DNA of 64,000 nt from Curtobacterium sp. 9128 (GTDB taxonomy: Bacteria > Actinomycetota > Actinomycetes > Actinomycetales > Microbacteriaceae), in contig NZ_LT576451.1 in the NCBI RefSeq assembly GCF_900086645.1, forward strand, positions 3,782,001-3,846,000, given 5' to 3'. Shown here piece by piece: positions 16,387-25,004 of the stretch (its first letter is position 1; each line of letters begins with the position of its first letter). A program made the position numbers and the translations under genes. The notes below the pieces were generated by a model, which did not search any database, had not been told where the DNA came from, and worked only from the letters and a program-made list of their open reading frames with translations.

Positions 16387-18528
16387 GTGAAACCCAACGC
16401 ACTGCGCATCGGCATCGACGTCGGTGGCACGTTCACCGACGCGGTCGCCATCGACGCCGCCACCCTGCAGCTCATCGGGCAGGCCAAGGTCCCGACCAGC
16501 CACGACCACCCCGACGGCGTCGCACACGGCATCGTCGAGGCGCTCCACCAGCTGCTCGAACGGATCGGTCGTTCTGCCGAGGACGTCGTGTTCCTGGCGC
16601 ACGGCACCACCCAGGCGACGAACGCCCTGCTCGAGGGCGACGTCGACCCGGTCGGCCTCATCGGCGTCGGGACCGGTCCGGCCGGCTTCTTCGCGAAGCG
16701 GCTCCGACGGCTCGCGAAGATCGAGATCGCGGACGGCAAGAAGCTCCCCGTCGCGTACGAGCACGTCCCGCGCGCCGACGACGACCGGCACGTCGACGGT
16801 GTCCTCGACCGCTTCGAGCAGGCCGGGATCCGTTCGATCGTCGTCACCGAGCCGTTCTCCGTCGACGACCCCATCGGCGAGGAACACATCACCGAACGAG
16901 CGCGCGCCCGCGGCTTCCTCGTCACCGCGACGCACGACATCAGCTCGCTCTACGGCCTGAGCAAGCGGACGCGGACGGCGGTGCTCAACGCGGTCATCCT
17001 GCCGCGGATGTTCGCGACCGCCGACCTGGTGCAGTCGAGCATCGACGCGGCGGGGATCACCGCCCCGCTGATGGTGATGCGGTGCGACGGCGGCGTGATG
17101 TCGCTCGACGAGATGCGGCGGCGGCCACTGCTCACGGTGCTGTCCGGTCCGGCCGCCGGCGTCGCCGGGGCGCTCATGCAGGAGAAGCTCTCCGACGGCG
17201 TCTTCCTGGAGACCGGCGGGACCTCGACCGACATCTCGGTCATCCGCCGCGGCAAGGTCGCGGTGCAGTACACCGAGTTCGGCGGCAGCTCGACCTACCT
17301 GTCGGCGCTCGACGTCCGCACCGTCGGCGTCGGTGGCGGATCCATGGTCCGGATCCGGACTGGAGGCTCGGCGCAGGTCACGCACGTCGGCCCACGCAGC
17401 GCACACATCGCGGGACTCCCCTACGCGTGCTTCGCGACGCTCACCGACCTGGACGGCGCCACGCTGTCCACGGTCGCGCCGGTCGCCGGCGACCCGGCCG
17501 ACCACGCCGTGGTCGACGCGGCCGGTGGCCGCTTCGCGATCACGATGACGTGCGCCGCGAACGCCCTCGGCCTGGTGCCGGACACCGACTACGCGCACGC
17601 CGACCAGGCGGTCGCTCGCGCTGCCCTCGCACCGCTCGCGAGCGCACTCGGCACCGACGTCGACGGGGCCGCACGTGCCGTCCTCGATGCCGGTGTCGCA
17701 CCGGTGCGTGCCGTCGTCGAGCGCATGGTCGAGGACTACCGGATCCCCGAGGAGACGGTGCAGCTCGTCGGCGGTGGCGGTGGGGCCGCCTCGGTCACGC
17801 CGCACACCGGGCAACGAGCGGGCAAGCCGTGGCGGATCGCCGACCACAGCGAGGTGATCAGCCCGATCGGCGTCGCGCTCGCCCTCATCCGCGAGCAGGT
17901 CGAGCGGGTGATCCCCGGTGCGACCGACGAGCAGATCCTCGCGGTCCGTCGCGAGGCCGAGCAGGCCGTGATCAAGCAGGGCGCCGCCCCGGCCGAGGTC
18001 TCCGTCGACGTCACGGTCGACCCGCAGTCGAACACCGTCCGTGCCGTCGCGACGGGCGCCACCGAGCTCCGCACGCAGGACCGCACGGCACGGCTCACCG
18101 AGGACGACCTCCGCGCGGTCGCCGCTGGGAGCCTGGGCGTCGACGCGCGAGCGCTGACCGTCCTCGCGGCGACCGACAGCCACGTCGTGTTCGGGTCGCC
18201 GGAGGAGCGTCGCTTCCTCCGGAAGCCGAAGCACCCGGTGCGCGTGCTCGACCGCGACGGCGTCATCCGCTTCGCGTCGAGTGACGCGCTGGTGGACCAG
18301 ACCACGGCGGGAGCCGGTGCCGAGGCGATCCCCCGGCTCATCACCGAGCACACCTCCTACGGTGACGGTGGATCCCGTGCGCCGGCGCTCCAGCTGCTCG
18401 TCGGGCCGCGGATCGCCGACCTGTCCGGGGTGCTCGACGAGTCGCAGCTCGTGTCGCTCGCGCGCACCGAGGTCGAGGGGCACGACCGGGCGGAGTCGCT
18501 CGTGGCCGTGCTCGAGGTCCGGTCGTGA
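16387..18528 (+). CDS. Hydantoinase A/5-oxoprolinase-family protein (HyuA-like)
   Basis: A 713-residue protein of the ASKHA-fold family that includes the ATP-dependent N-methylhydantoinase and oxoprolinase alpha subunits and acetone carboxylase beta. The start RIGIDVGGTFTDAVAID (about residues 6-22) is the hydantoinaseA N-terminal phosphate loop; VFLAHGTTQATNALLEGD, GGVMSLDEMRRRPLLTVLSGPAAG and VFLETGGTSTDIS (about 277-289) are the other nucleotide and active-site motifs, and GGGGGAASVTPHTG closes the core. Start GTG 16387 follows an AAAGG stretch. No HyuB-type subunit follows; instead an unknown protein overlaps its stop by GTGA. Reaction is probably ATP-dependent opening of a cyclic amide or lactam, but the substrate is unknown. 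Confidence 0.87.
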   Translation: MKPNALRIGIDVGGTFTDAVAIDAATLQLIGQAKVPTSHDHPDGVAHGIVEALHQLLERIGRSAEDVVFLAHGTTQATNALLEGDVDPVGLIGVGTGPAGFFAKRLRRLAKIEIADGKKLPVAYEHVPRADDDRHVDGVLDRFEQAGIRSIVVTEPFSVDDPIGEEHITERARARGFLVTATHDISSLYGLSKRTRTAVLNAVILPRMFATADLVQSSIDAAGITAPLMVMRCDGGVMSLDEMRRRPLLTVLSGPAAGVAGALMQEKLSDGVFLETGGTSTDISVIRRGKVAVQYTEFGGSSTYLSALDVRTVGVGGGSMVRIRTGGSAQVTHVGPRSAHIAGLPYACFATLTDLDGATLSTVAPVAGDPADHAVVDAAGGRFAITMTCAANALGLVPDTDYAHADQAVARAALAPLASALGTDVDGAARAVLDAGVAPVRAVVERMVEDYRIPEETVQLVGGGGGAASVTPHTGQRAGKPWRIADHSEVISPIGVALALIREQVERVIPGATDEQILAVRREAEQAVIKQGAAPAEVSVDVTVDPQSNTVRAVATGATELRTQDRTARLTEDDLRAVAAGSLGVDARALTVLAATDSHVVFGSPEERRFLRKPKHPVRVLDRDGVIRFASSDALVDQTTAGAGAEAIPRLITEHTSYGDGGSRAPALQLLVGPRIADLSGVLDESQLVSLARTEVEGHDRAESLVAVLEVRS

Positions 18529-19184
18529 CCGTCGTGGCCGAGGCGGCGGCGATGCGCGCGCTCGAGGACCTGGACGACGGCGAGCTCGGCGCGCAGCTGC
18601 TCCGTGGCGTGCCGACGAACGAGCTCCGCAGCGACGAGGAACTGCTGCGGCACGCTGCCAGGGCGACGGCGTTCGGGACCGAGTTGGCCGGTTCGACGGC
18701 TGGTTCGACGCCGTCCGGTTCGACGGCGTCCGGTTCGACGGCTGGCTCGACGCCGGCGATCGTCGAGCACGACGGCGGGCTCGACGCCGCGCTGCTCGCG
18801 CAGTACGACTCCAGGCACCACCGGATCGACCTGTTCACCGACACGATCGCGTTCTGCGAGCGGCTCGTCGACGAGCTCGGGTGGCGACACCTGTTCCCGG
18901 TCGGCTCGGTGCGTGCAGCGGCCGTCGAGCACGAGCGGGCGCACCACCTCGTCACGGCCGACCGCTCCCGTGGCCTCCGCGCGGCGCTCGACCACCAGGT
19001 CTTCCGCCTCGGACGCTTCCGCCGGCTCGCCTACATCGCGGGCACCGACGAGGTGGCCGCACACGCGTTCGCCGCCAGGAGCCTCGGACTCACCCGATCC
19101 CCGCTCCTCCTCACCCGAGCGGCGACGGCCGCGATCCGGACGCGCAACGATGCGCGCTCCGCTTCGAACCCGAAGGAGAACTGA
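18525..19184 (+). CDS. Unknown protein coupled to HyuA-like gene
   Basis: A 219-residue soluble protein that I do not recognise. Translation is coupled to the HyuA-like gene by a GTGA overlap, and the transporter starts 4 bases after it, so it is an integral member of the operon. An acidic N-terminal helix region (LEDLDDGELGAQLLRG) is followed by a low-complexity Gly-Ser-Thr stretch (about residues 56-77) coded by DNA repeats, then a helical domain with several histidines (DSRHHRIDLF, VEHERAHHLVT, LDHQVFRLGRFRRL). The His/Glu-rich VEHERAHH could bind a metal. It sits where a second hydantoinase subunit would be expected but is far too short to be HyuB. Confidence 0.65.
   Translation: MTVVAEAAAMRALEDLDDGELGAQLLRGVPTNELRSDEELLRHAARATAFGTELAGSTAGSTPSGSTASGSTAGSTPAIVEHDGGLDAALLAQYDSRHHRIDLFTDTIAFCERLVDELGWRHLFPVGSVRAAAVEHERAHHLVTADRSRGLRAALDHQVFRLGRFRRLAYIAGTDEVAAHAFAARSLGLTRSPLLLTRAATAAIRTRNDARSASNPKEN
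18690..18754 (+). repeat. Short in-frame repeats (GGTTCGACGGC-type units)
   Basis: Five units of 12 or 15 bases with core GGTTCGACG (last one GGCTCGACG) encode the GSTAGSTP-like linker. All units are multiples of three, so copy-number change would keep the frame. Confidence 0.8.
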
Positions 19185-19187
19185 CCA

Positions 19188-20480
19188 ATGGGCATCGCAA
19201 TCATCGTCATCATGGCGATCGGGGTCGCCCTGATCCTCACCGGCAAACTCCCTACGGCGTTCGCCCTCGTGCTGCTCGCGGTGGCGATCGCGCTCGCGGG
19301 TGGTGCCTCGTTCGTCGGCGCCGAGAACAGCGTGCTGACCACCGTGGTCCAGAACGGGGCGATCACGCTCGCGTCCACGATGGTGGCCATCCTGCTGGGC
19401 TCGTGGCTCGGCTCGCTGATGCGGGACACCGCGATCGCCTCGACCCTGGTCCGCAAGACCGTCGAGTTCGGCGGTGACCGTCCCGTCGTGATCGCGCTCG
19501 GTGTGCTGGTCATCTCGGCCCTCTGCGGCGCGGTGACCGGCTCGGCCCCCGCTGCCCTGCTCGCCGGCGTGATCGGCATCCCCGCCATGATCGCCGTGGG
19601 TGTCCCGAAGGTCACCGCTGCCGGCACCATCCTGATGGGCATCGGTGCCGGGGTGCCGTTCGAGCTGCCGGTCTGGCAGTTCTTCTCGACCGCGCTGCAC
19701 CTCCCCATCCCGCAGGTGCGCTCGTTCATGATCCTGCTGTTCCCGTTCGCCGCCGCAGCCGCCGTCGCCTACGTCATCGTCGAGACCCGGCGACGCGGCA
19801 CCGTGCACGCCTGGTCCCTCGCGGCCCCGGCCGACGGAACCCGCGTCGTCACGAGCCGGCGTCGACGACTCGGTGATGCGCCGTGGTTCGCGCTGCTGAC
19901 CCCGCTCGTGCCGATCGTCCTGGCGCTCGTGCTGCAGGTACCGATCATCCCGTCGCTCCTCGCGGGTGTGCTGTTCGCCGTCGTCACGACGACCCGACCG
20001 GCGCTCTGGGGCACCACGATGCTGCGGTCGCTCTACGACGGGTTCAAGGTCGCCGCTCCGCCGATCACGCTGTTCATCGCGATCGGCATGCTCCTCGCCG
20101 CCGTGGGCCTGCCTGGTTCGGTCGCAGCACTCCGTCCGATCGTCGAGGCCGTCGCGCCGACGAACATCTGGCTGTACGTCATCGTGTTCTCGGTGCTCGT
20201 CCCGCTGTGCCTGTACCGCGGCCCGCTCAACATCTTCGGCCTCGGCGCGGGGATCGCCGGCGCGATGACCGCCATCGGCTTCTACTCGCCGATGGCCGTC
20301 CTCGGGCTGATGACCTCGTACAACCAGGTGTTCGGTGTCGCGGACCCGACGAGCACCCAGACGGTGTGGGCGTCGCAGTACGCGGGCGTCTCACCGCAGG
20401 CCGTGATGCTCCGTGTGCTGCCGTACGTGTGGGTCGTCGCCATCGCCGGCATCATCCTGTCGGCGGTCAAGTATCTCTGA
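19188..20480 (+). CDS. Multi-pass transporter (ion-transporter/DctM-like superfamily)
   Basis: A 430-residue membrane protein with about ten to twelve transmembrane segments and no soluble domain. Hairpin-like polar hydrophobic stretches such as GAITLASTMVAILLGSWLG, GAVTGSAPAALLAGVIG and PLCLYRGPLNIFGLGAGIAGA resemble the re-entrant loops of gluconate, citrate and C4-dicarboxylate carriers. It follows the unknown protein by 3 bases after an AAGGAGAA ribosome-binding site, so it is the last gene of the HyuA-like operon and probably imports the organic acid or cyclic compound that the operon breaks down. Exact family uncertain. Confidence 0.72.
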   Translation: MGIAIIVIMAIGVALILTGKLPTAFALVLLAVAIALAGGASFVGAENSVLTTVVQNGAITLASTMVAILLGSWLGSLMRDTAIASTLVRKTVEFGGDRPVVIALGVLVISALCGAVTGSAPAALLAGVIGIPAMIAVGVPKVTAAGTILMGIGAGVPFELPVWQFFSTALHLPIPQVRSFMILLFPFAAAAAVAYVIVETRRRGTVHAWSLAAPADGTRVVTSRRRRLGDAPWFALLTPLVPIVLALVLQVPIIPSLLAGVLFAVVTTTRPALWGTTMLRSLYDGFKVAAPPITLFIAIGMLLAAVGLPGSVAALRPIVEAVAPTNIWLYVIVFSVLVPLCLYRGPLNIFGLGAGIAGAMTAIGFYSPMAVLGLMTSYNQVFGVADPTSTQTVWASQYAGVSPQAVMLRVLPYVWVVAIAGIILSAVKYL

Positions 20481-20570
20481 CGGCGGGCCGCGGGCGGCCG
20501 GCGGCGGGCGGCGGACGGCGGGCCGCGGGCGGCGGGCGGCCCCGGCTCCGGCTGGCCGCCCGCGCGAGGA
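20481..20570. repeat. GGC-rich tract with a repeated 17-mer
   Basis: The 17-mer CGGCGGGCCGCGGGCGG occurs at 20481 and 20516 in a tract of G-runs. It could form quadruplex or hairpin structures at the 3' end of the transporter transcript. Confidence 0.6.
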
Positions 20571-20571
20571 G

Positions 20572-20632
20572 ATCGAGTGCGCAGAAATGGGGACGTGCGA
20601 CGCGAGCACTCCCCCACGTCTGCGCACTCGAT
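20572..20632. repeat. Long palindromic element (REP-like or terminator)
   Basis: Perfect 14-base arms, ATCGAGTGCGCAGA and TCTGCGCACTCGAT, enclose a second imperfect inverted repeat (TGGGGACGTGC against GCACTCCCCCA). The compact shape suggests either the transporter operon terminator or one copy of an interspersed palindromic element. Confidence 0.65.
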
Positions 20633-20688
20633 GTACCGACGCCGCCCGTCGCCGGACAGCGGACGACCGCCGCCCGTAGTGTTCGGGT

Positions 20689-22266
20689 GTGCCCACCGAT
20701 CCGCGTCATTGGTTCCTCGCTCGCGATGAACGCGGCAACCTCGCCACCGACGTGCACGCCGGCGGGGACGACGCCGCACCGTGGTCCGAGGGCAACGCGG
20801 TGCGCCCGCTCGTCCACGGCGCCCCGTACTTCGAGCGCATCCACGCGGAACTGTGCGCGCTGCAACCGGGTGACCGGGTGTGGTTCACGGACTGGCGCGG
20901 CGACGCGGACGAGCGGCTCCTGCCGGACGGCCCGACCATCGGCGACCTGCTCGCCGAACGCGCACGGGACGGCATCGAGGTCCGCGGCCTGATCTGGCGG
21001 TCCCACGGCGAACGCGTCTCGGCATCGATCAGCGCCCGCTCGAACGAGTTGCTCGGCCGGAAGATCAACGACGCAGGCGGCGAGGTCCTCCTCGACCAGC
21101 GCGTCCGCGTCTTCGGGTCGCACCACCAGAAGTTCTTCGTGATCCAGCACCGGGACGACCCCTCGCGGGACGTGGCGTTCGTCGGCGGGATCGACCTCTG
21201 CCACAGCCGCCGCGACGACGCCGCACACCAGGGCGACCCGCAGCCCGTCTCGATCGACGCCAGGTACGGCGAGCGCCCGGCGTGGCACGACGCCTCGATG
21301 GAGCTCCGCGGGCCGGTGGTGGCCGACGTGCTGGCGGTGTTCGCGGAACGGTGGGACGACCCGCACCCGCTCGACCGCAGCCTGCCGTACCGGATGCTGC
21401 TGCAGCGCCTCACGCACATGCCCCGTCGGCCGGAGCCGCTGCCCGAGCGAACGCCCCCGCCGCCCCGTGCCGGTGACCACGCCGTGCAGCTGCTGCGCAC
21501 CTACGGGGTGAAGCGCCCGCCGTTCCCCTTCGCGCCGGAGGGTGAGCGCAGCATCGCCCGCGCCTACGCGAAGGCGTTCTCGAAGGCGGAGTCCCTGCTC
21601 TACATCGAGGACCAGTACCTGTGGTCCCGCGAGGTCGCGTCCGGGATCGCCGAGGCCCTCGAGCGGAACCGGGACCTCCGGGTGATCATCCTGGTGCCGC
21701 GGTACCCGAACTCCGACGGCCCGCTCGGTGGTCCGCCCAGCCGGCTCGGACAGATCGAGGCGCTGCGCTCCCTCCGTCGGACCGCGCCGGACCGGGTCGG
21801 CGTGTTCGACCTGGAGCACGAGTCCGGTCGGCCGATCTACATCCACGCAAAGATCTGTGTCGTCGACGACCAGTGGTTCACGATCGGGTCGGACAACTTC
21901 AACCGCCGGTCGTGGACGTCCGACAGCGAACTCACCTGTGCCGTCGTGGACGCCTCGACTGGCGACGGTTCACTCGCCCGGGACCTCCGGCTGCAGCTCT
22001 GGGCCGAACACCTCGCAACGACACCGGACGACCCGAGCCTGATCGGCTCCGGGGCCGAACTCCTGGCGCTCTGGCGCACCCGTGCCCGCGCGCTCGACCA
22101 CTGGCAGGAGGACGGCCGCCCCGGCGAGCGCCCTCCAGGTCGCATCCGGCGGCACGAACCCGAGCCGGTGTCGGCGCTGCAGCGCCTCTGGGCGCGGCCG
22201 GCGACGCGCCTGGCGGTCGATCCCGACGGTCGACCGCGTCAGCTCCGCGGCTCGACCCGCTTCTGA
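20689..22266 (+). CDS. Phospholipase D-like phosphodiesterase
   Basis: A 525-residue protein with two PLD half-sites. The second is canonical HxKx4D (HAKICVVDDQWFTIGSDNFN, about residues 386-405). The first reads HHQKFFVIQ (about 145-153) with Gln where Asp is expected, followed by DVAFVGGIDLCHSRRDD, a form I associate with actinobacterial cardiolipin-synthase-like PLDs. There is no signal peptide or membrane segment. It should act on a phosphodiester, probably phospholipid. TAGTGT six bases before GTG 20689, with no ribosome-binding site, points to a leaderless message. Confidence 0.85.
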   Translation: MPTDPRHWFLARDERGNLATDVHAGGDDAAPWSEGNAVRPLVHGAPYFERIHAELCALQPGDRVWFTDWRGDADERLLPDGPTIGDLLAERARDGIEVRGLIWRSHGERVSASISARSNELLGRKINDAGGEVLLDQRVRVFGSHHQKFFVIQHRDDPSRDVAFVGGIDLCHSRRDDAAHQGDPQPVSIDARYGERPAWHDASMELRGPVVADVLAVFAERWDDPHPLDRSLPYRMLLQRLTHMPRRPEPLPERTPPPPRAGDHAVQLLRTYGVKRPPFPFAPEGERSIARAYAKAFSKAESLLYIEDQYLWSREVASGIAEALERNRDLRVIILVPRYPNSDGPLGGPPSRLGQIEALRSLRRTAPDRVGVFDLEHESGRPIYIHAKICVVDDQWFTIGSDNFNRRSWTSDSELTCAVVDASTGDGSLARDLRLQLWAEHLATTPDDPSLIGSGAELLALWRTRARALDHWQEDGRPGERPPGRIRRHEPEPVSALQRLWARPATRLAVDPDGRPRQLRGSTRF

Positions 22267-22268
22267 CT

Positions 22269-22300
22269 GGAGGCTCCCTACCGACCGGCACCGAGCCTCC
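22269..22300. terminator. Stem-loop after the PLD gene
   Basis: GGAGGCTC pairs with GAGCCTCC across a 16-base loop, starting two bases after the PLD stop. It also lies downstream of the minus-strand gene at 22333, so it may serve both. Confidence 0.5.
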
Positions 22301-22332
22301 CGTCCGATCCGTGGCGGCCCCACGGCCGCCGA

Positions 22333-22722
22333 TCAGAACCAGCGGAGGGCGAACTGCTCGACGACGTTCCGGACCACGCCGACCACCCCGGTCGCGGGTT
22401 CGCCGGAGTCGCGGCCGACGGCCCGGCGCAACGCGGCCTGCGCGGCCTCGTACTCGCTCCGTTCCTCAACGGAGAAGTCCTCGGGCGCCGTGGTCCTGAC
22501 CGTGCTGATCGCCTCGACCCGACGGATCCCGTAGCGGAACCCGATGGGTCGTGGTGCGGCCTGGATGATCTGCAGGAGCTGCTCGTGCGAGTACCGGTCG
22601 GGGCAGTCGGCCGCCGCGGCGATGAAGTCCGTCAGCCCTCGGAGCCCGGCGTCGGAACTGACGGACCGGACCTGCACGAGGCGTGCGCGGCTGCAGAGGT
22701 CGTACATGAGTGCTTCATCCAT
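22333..22722 (-). CDS. Hypothetical protein
   Basis: A 129-residue soluble protein that I do not recognise. It is helical and charged: MDEALMYDLCSRARLVQVRSV, then a pattern of short helices and IGFRYGIRRVEAISTVRT, ending in an aromatic tail (VEQFALRWF). A GGAGGGGA ribosome-binding site precedes ATG 22722. It stands alone between a PLD gene and transketolase. Confidence 0.5.
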   Translation of the reverse strand: MDEALMYDLCSRARLVQVRSVSSDAGLRGLTDFIAAAADCPDRYSHEQLLQIIQAAPRPIGFRYGIRRVEAISTVRTTAPEDFSVEERSEYEAAQAALRRAVGRDSGEPATGVVGVVRNVVEQFALRWF

Positions 22723-22785
22723 CGCGGTCCCCTCCCGACTGCCTGGTCAGAGCCTGCCACACGCCGCCCGGTCGATGCCGTGCGC

Positions 22786-24792
22786 TCAGGCGGTGACGTG
22801 CGCGGCGACGACTGTCTTGATCGCATCGACCACGTGCTCGACCGTCATCCCCCGAGCAGCGAGTGCTTGGTCGGCCGGTGCTGAGAGGCCGAACCCGTCG
22901 ATCCCGACGACCATCCCGCGCGGACCGGCGATGCCCTCCCAGCCGAACGTGCTCGCGGCCTCGACGACCACGCGCGCGGTCCGGTCGCTCGGCAGGACCC
23001 GTTCGCGGTACTCCGCGTCCTGCTCGGCGAACCACTCGCGCGACGGCATCGACACCACCCGCACGGGCAGGCCGACGGCATCGGCTGCCGCGAGTGCCAG
23101 CGCGACCTCGCTGCCGGTCGCGATGATCACCACGTCGGCCCCCTCGTCGTCGCGGACCACGTAGGCACCTCGTGCGACTCCTTCGCGGACGGCACCGGCC
23201 GGGGTCGATGCGACGGGCAACGGCTGCCGCGCCAGCACGAGACCGGCTGGCGCGTTCCGCTCCAGGATCGCGAGCCACGCGGCGGCGGTCTCGTTCGCAT
23301 CGGCCGGACGGACGACTGCGAACCCCGGCAGGGCACGGAGCGCGGCGAGGTGCTCGACGGGCTGGTGGGTGGGCCCGTCCGCTCCGAGGGCGACCGAGTC
23401 GTGCGACCAGAGGTACGTGACCGGGAGCTGCATCAGCGCAGCCAGGCGGATCGCCGGCTTCTGGTAGTCACTGAAGACGAGGAACGTCCCCGCGAAGAAC
23501 CGCGATCCCCCGACGAGCGCGATCCCGTTCATCGCAGCGGCCATCGCGTGCTCACGGACGCCCCAGTGCACGTTGCGACCCGTGCGGTCGGCCGGCAGGA
23601 ACGAACCACCTCCGACGATCGCCGTGCGGTTCGGCTCGGCGAGGTCCGCGGACCCACCCCACAGCTCCGGCATCGCCGACGCGAGCGCCTGGATGGTCGC
23701 ACCGGAGGCATCGCGTGTCGCGAGGGTGTCGCCCGCGTCCCAGACCGGAAGTGCTTCGGCGAGCGCGGTGGGGAGCCGTCGGGACCGGGCGCGGCTCCGC
23801 TCACGGTCCGCGTCGACGTGCGTGCTGGCCCATGCACGGTGGAGTTCGTCCCACGCTGCGTGCAGTCGTCGGCCTCGGTCGACGGCGGCCCGCGTCGTGT
23901 CGAGCACCGCTGACGGCACGTCGAACGGCGCGCGGTCGATGCCGAGGACACGCCGGGTCGCCGCCACCTCGTCGGCGCCGAGGGGCGCTCCGTGCGCCGA
24001 CGCGGTGTGCTGCGCGTTCGGGGCGGGCCAGGCGATCCGGGACTTCAGGACGACCAGGTGCGGCTTCCCCGCGTGCGGACCGACGGACAAGGCCGCGTCG
24101 AGCGCGTCGACGTCGACGTCGCCGTCGGGAGCGAGTCCGACCAGGTCGACGTGCCAGCCCTGCGCGCGGAACCGCGCCGCCGTGTCCTCAGAGGAGGTGA
24201 GCGTCGTGCTGCCCTCGATCTGGATGTCGTTGTCGTCGTAGACCACGACGAGGTTGTCCAGATGGTGGTGCCCGGCGAGCGCTCCGGCTTCGTAGGAGAT
24301 CCCCTCCTGCAGGTCCCCGTCGGACACGAGCACGAACACGCGCTGTCCGAACGGCGACTCGTCCGTGCCGGGATCGAGTCGAGCCCGGTCCCGCTGCAGC
24401 CCCATGGCCATGCCGACGGCGGTCGCGAGACCCTGGCCGAGCGGCCCGGTCGTGGTCTCGATCCCCGGGGTGTGGCCGTACTCGGGGTGGCCAGGGGTCC
24501 GCGACCCGAACGACCGGAAGGCCCGGAGGTCCTCGAGCGAGACGTCGTACCCCGTCAGGAACAGCTGGGTGTACTGCAGGATGCTCGCGTGCCCGCACGA
24601 CAGCACGAAGCGGTCCCGTCCGGCCCAGTCCGGATCCGAGGGGTCGTGGCGGACGTGCCGCTGGAAGAGCAGGTGGGCGACCGGTGCGAGCGCGGCCGCG
24701 GTCCCGGGGTGGCCGGAGCCGGCAGCCTCGACCGCGTCGAGGGCGAGCATGCGGGCGGTGTCGATGGCGAGCCGATCGGCGTCGTTGACCAT
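22786..24792 (-). CDS. tkt: Transketolase
   Basis: A 668-residue thiamine-diphosphate enzyme that moves two-carbon ketol units between sugar phosphates in the pentose phosphate pathway. The N-terminal domain has SGHPGTAAAL (about residues 26-35), LSCGHASILQY, GPLGQGLATAVGMA and the thiamine motif SDGDLQEGISYEA (about 160-172). The pyrimidine domain has the catalytic Glu in WGVREHAMAAAMNGIAL (about 425-441). AGGAGT precedes ATG 24792. It is divergent from a GntR-PTS operon, with two identical palindromes between them, suggesting that this copy is co-regulated with import of a sugar entering as a pentose phosphate, and may be a second, pathway-specific transketolase. Confidence 0.95.
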   Translation of the reverse strand: MVNDADRLAIDTARMLALDAVEAAGSGHPGTAAALAPVAHLLFQRHVRHDPSDPDWAGRDRFVLSCGHASILQYTQLFLTGYDVSLEDLRAFRSFGSRTPGHPEYGHTPGIETTTGPLGQGLATAVGMAMGLQRDRARLDPGTDESPFGQRVFVLVSDGDLQEGISYEAGALAGHHHLDNLVVVYDDNDIQIEGSTTLTSSEDTAARFRAQGWHVDLVGLAPDGDVDVDALDAALSVGPHAGKPHLVVLKSRIAWPAPNAQHTASAHGAPLGADEVAATRRVLGIDRAPFDVPSAVLDTTRAAVDRGRRLHAAWDELHRAWASTHVDADRERSRARSRRLPTALAEALPVWDAGDTLATRDASGATIQALASAMPELWGGSADLAEPNRTAIVGGGSFLPADRTGRNVHWGVREHAMAAAMNGIALVGGSRFFAGTFLVFSDYQKPAIRLAALMQLPVTYLWSHDSVALGADGPTHQPVEHLAALRALPGFAVVRPADANETAAAWLAILERNAPAGLVLARQPLPVASTPAGAVREGVARGAYVVRDDEGADVVIIATGSEVALALAAADAVGLPVRVVSMPSREWFAEQDAEYRERVLPSDRTARVVVEAASTFGWEGIAGPRGMVVGIDGFGLSAPADQALAARGMTVEHVVDAIKTVVAAHVTA

Positions 24793-24857
24793 GCGGGACT
24801 CCTTGAGCGTCTGACCCGCTTCGAGGCGGATCGGGCTACCGTAACAACATGGATCAT

Positions 24858-24869
24858 GTCGTCATGACG
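24858..24869. promoter_or_regulatory. GntR operator-like palindrome 1 (GTCGTCATGACG)
   Basis: Contains the perfect palindrome CGTCATGACG, shared with the site at 24936. It lies close to the transketolase start. Confidence 0.65.
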
Positions 24870-24935
24870 TATTAGGACGACTCGCCCGCCGGCTTGCATT
24901 CCGAACGTGATCGCGACTAACGTCCGAGACGTCAA

Positions 24936-24949
24936 GTCGTCATGACGAC
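24936..24949. promoter_or_regulatory. GntR operator-like palindrome 2 (GTCGTCATGACGAC)
   Basis: A perfect 14-bp palindrome 78 bases from the first. Together the sites bracket the divergent promoter region between transketolase and the GntR-PTS operon. Confidence 0.7.
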
Positions 24950-25004
24950 CGAATGACAGTCCTACCGGCGCGACCCGCGCCACACAACGACGTGGAGGAA
25001 CCCC

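Noticed and set aside
16339..18483. 714-residue minus-strand frame opposite the Hyu-like gene
   Set aside because: Antisense shadow of a gene with strong ASKHA-family motifs.
20481..20570. GGC-rich tract as a coding extension of the transporter
   Set aside because: It starts after a clear TGA at 20478-20480 and shows only simple repeats.
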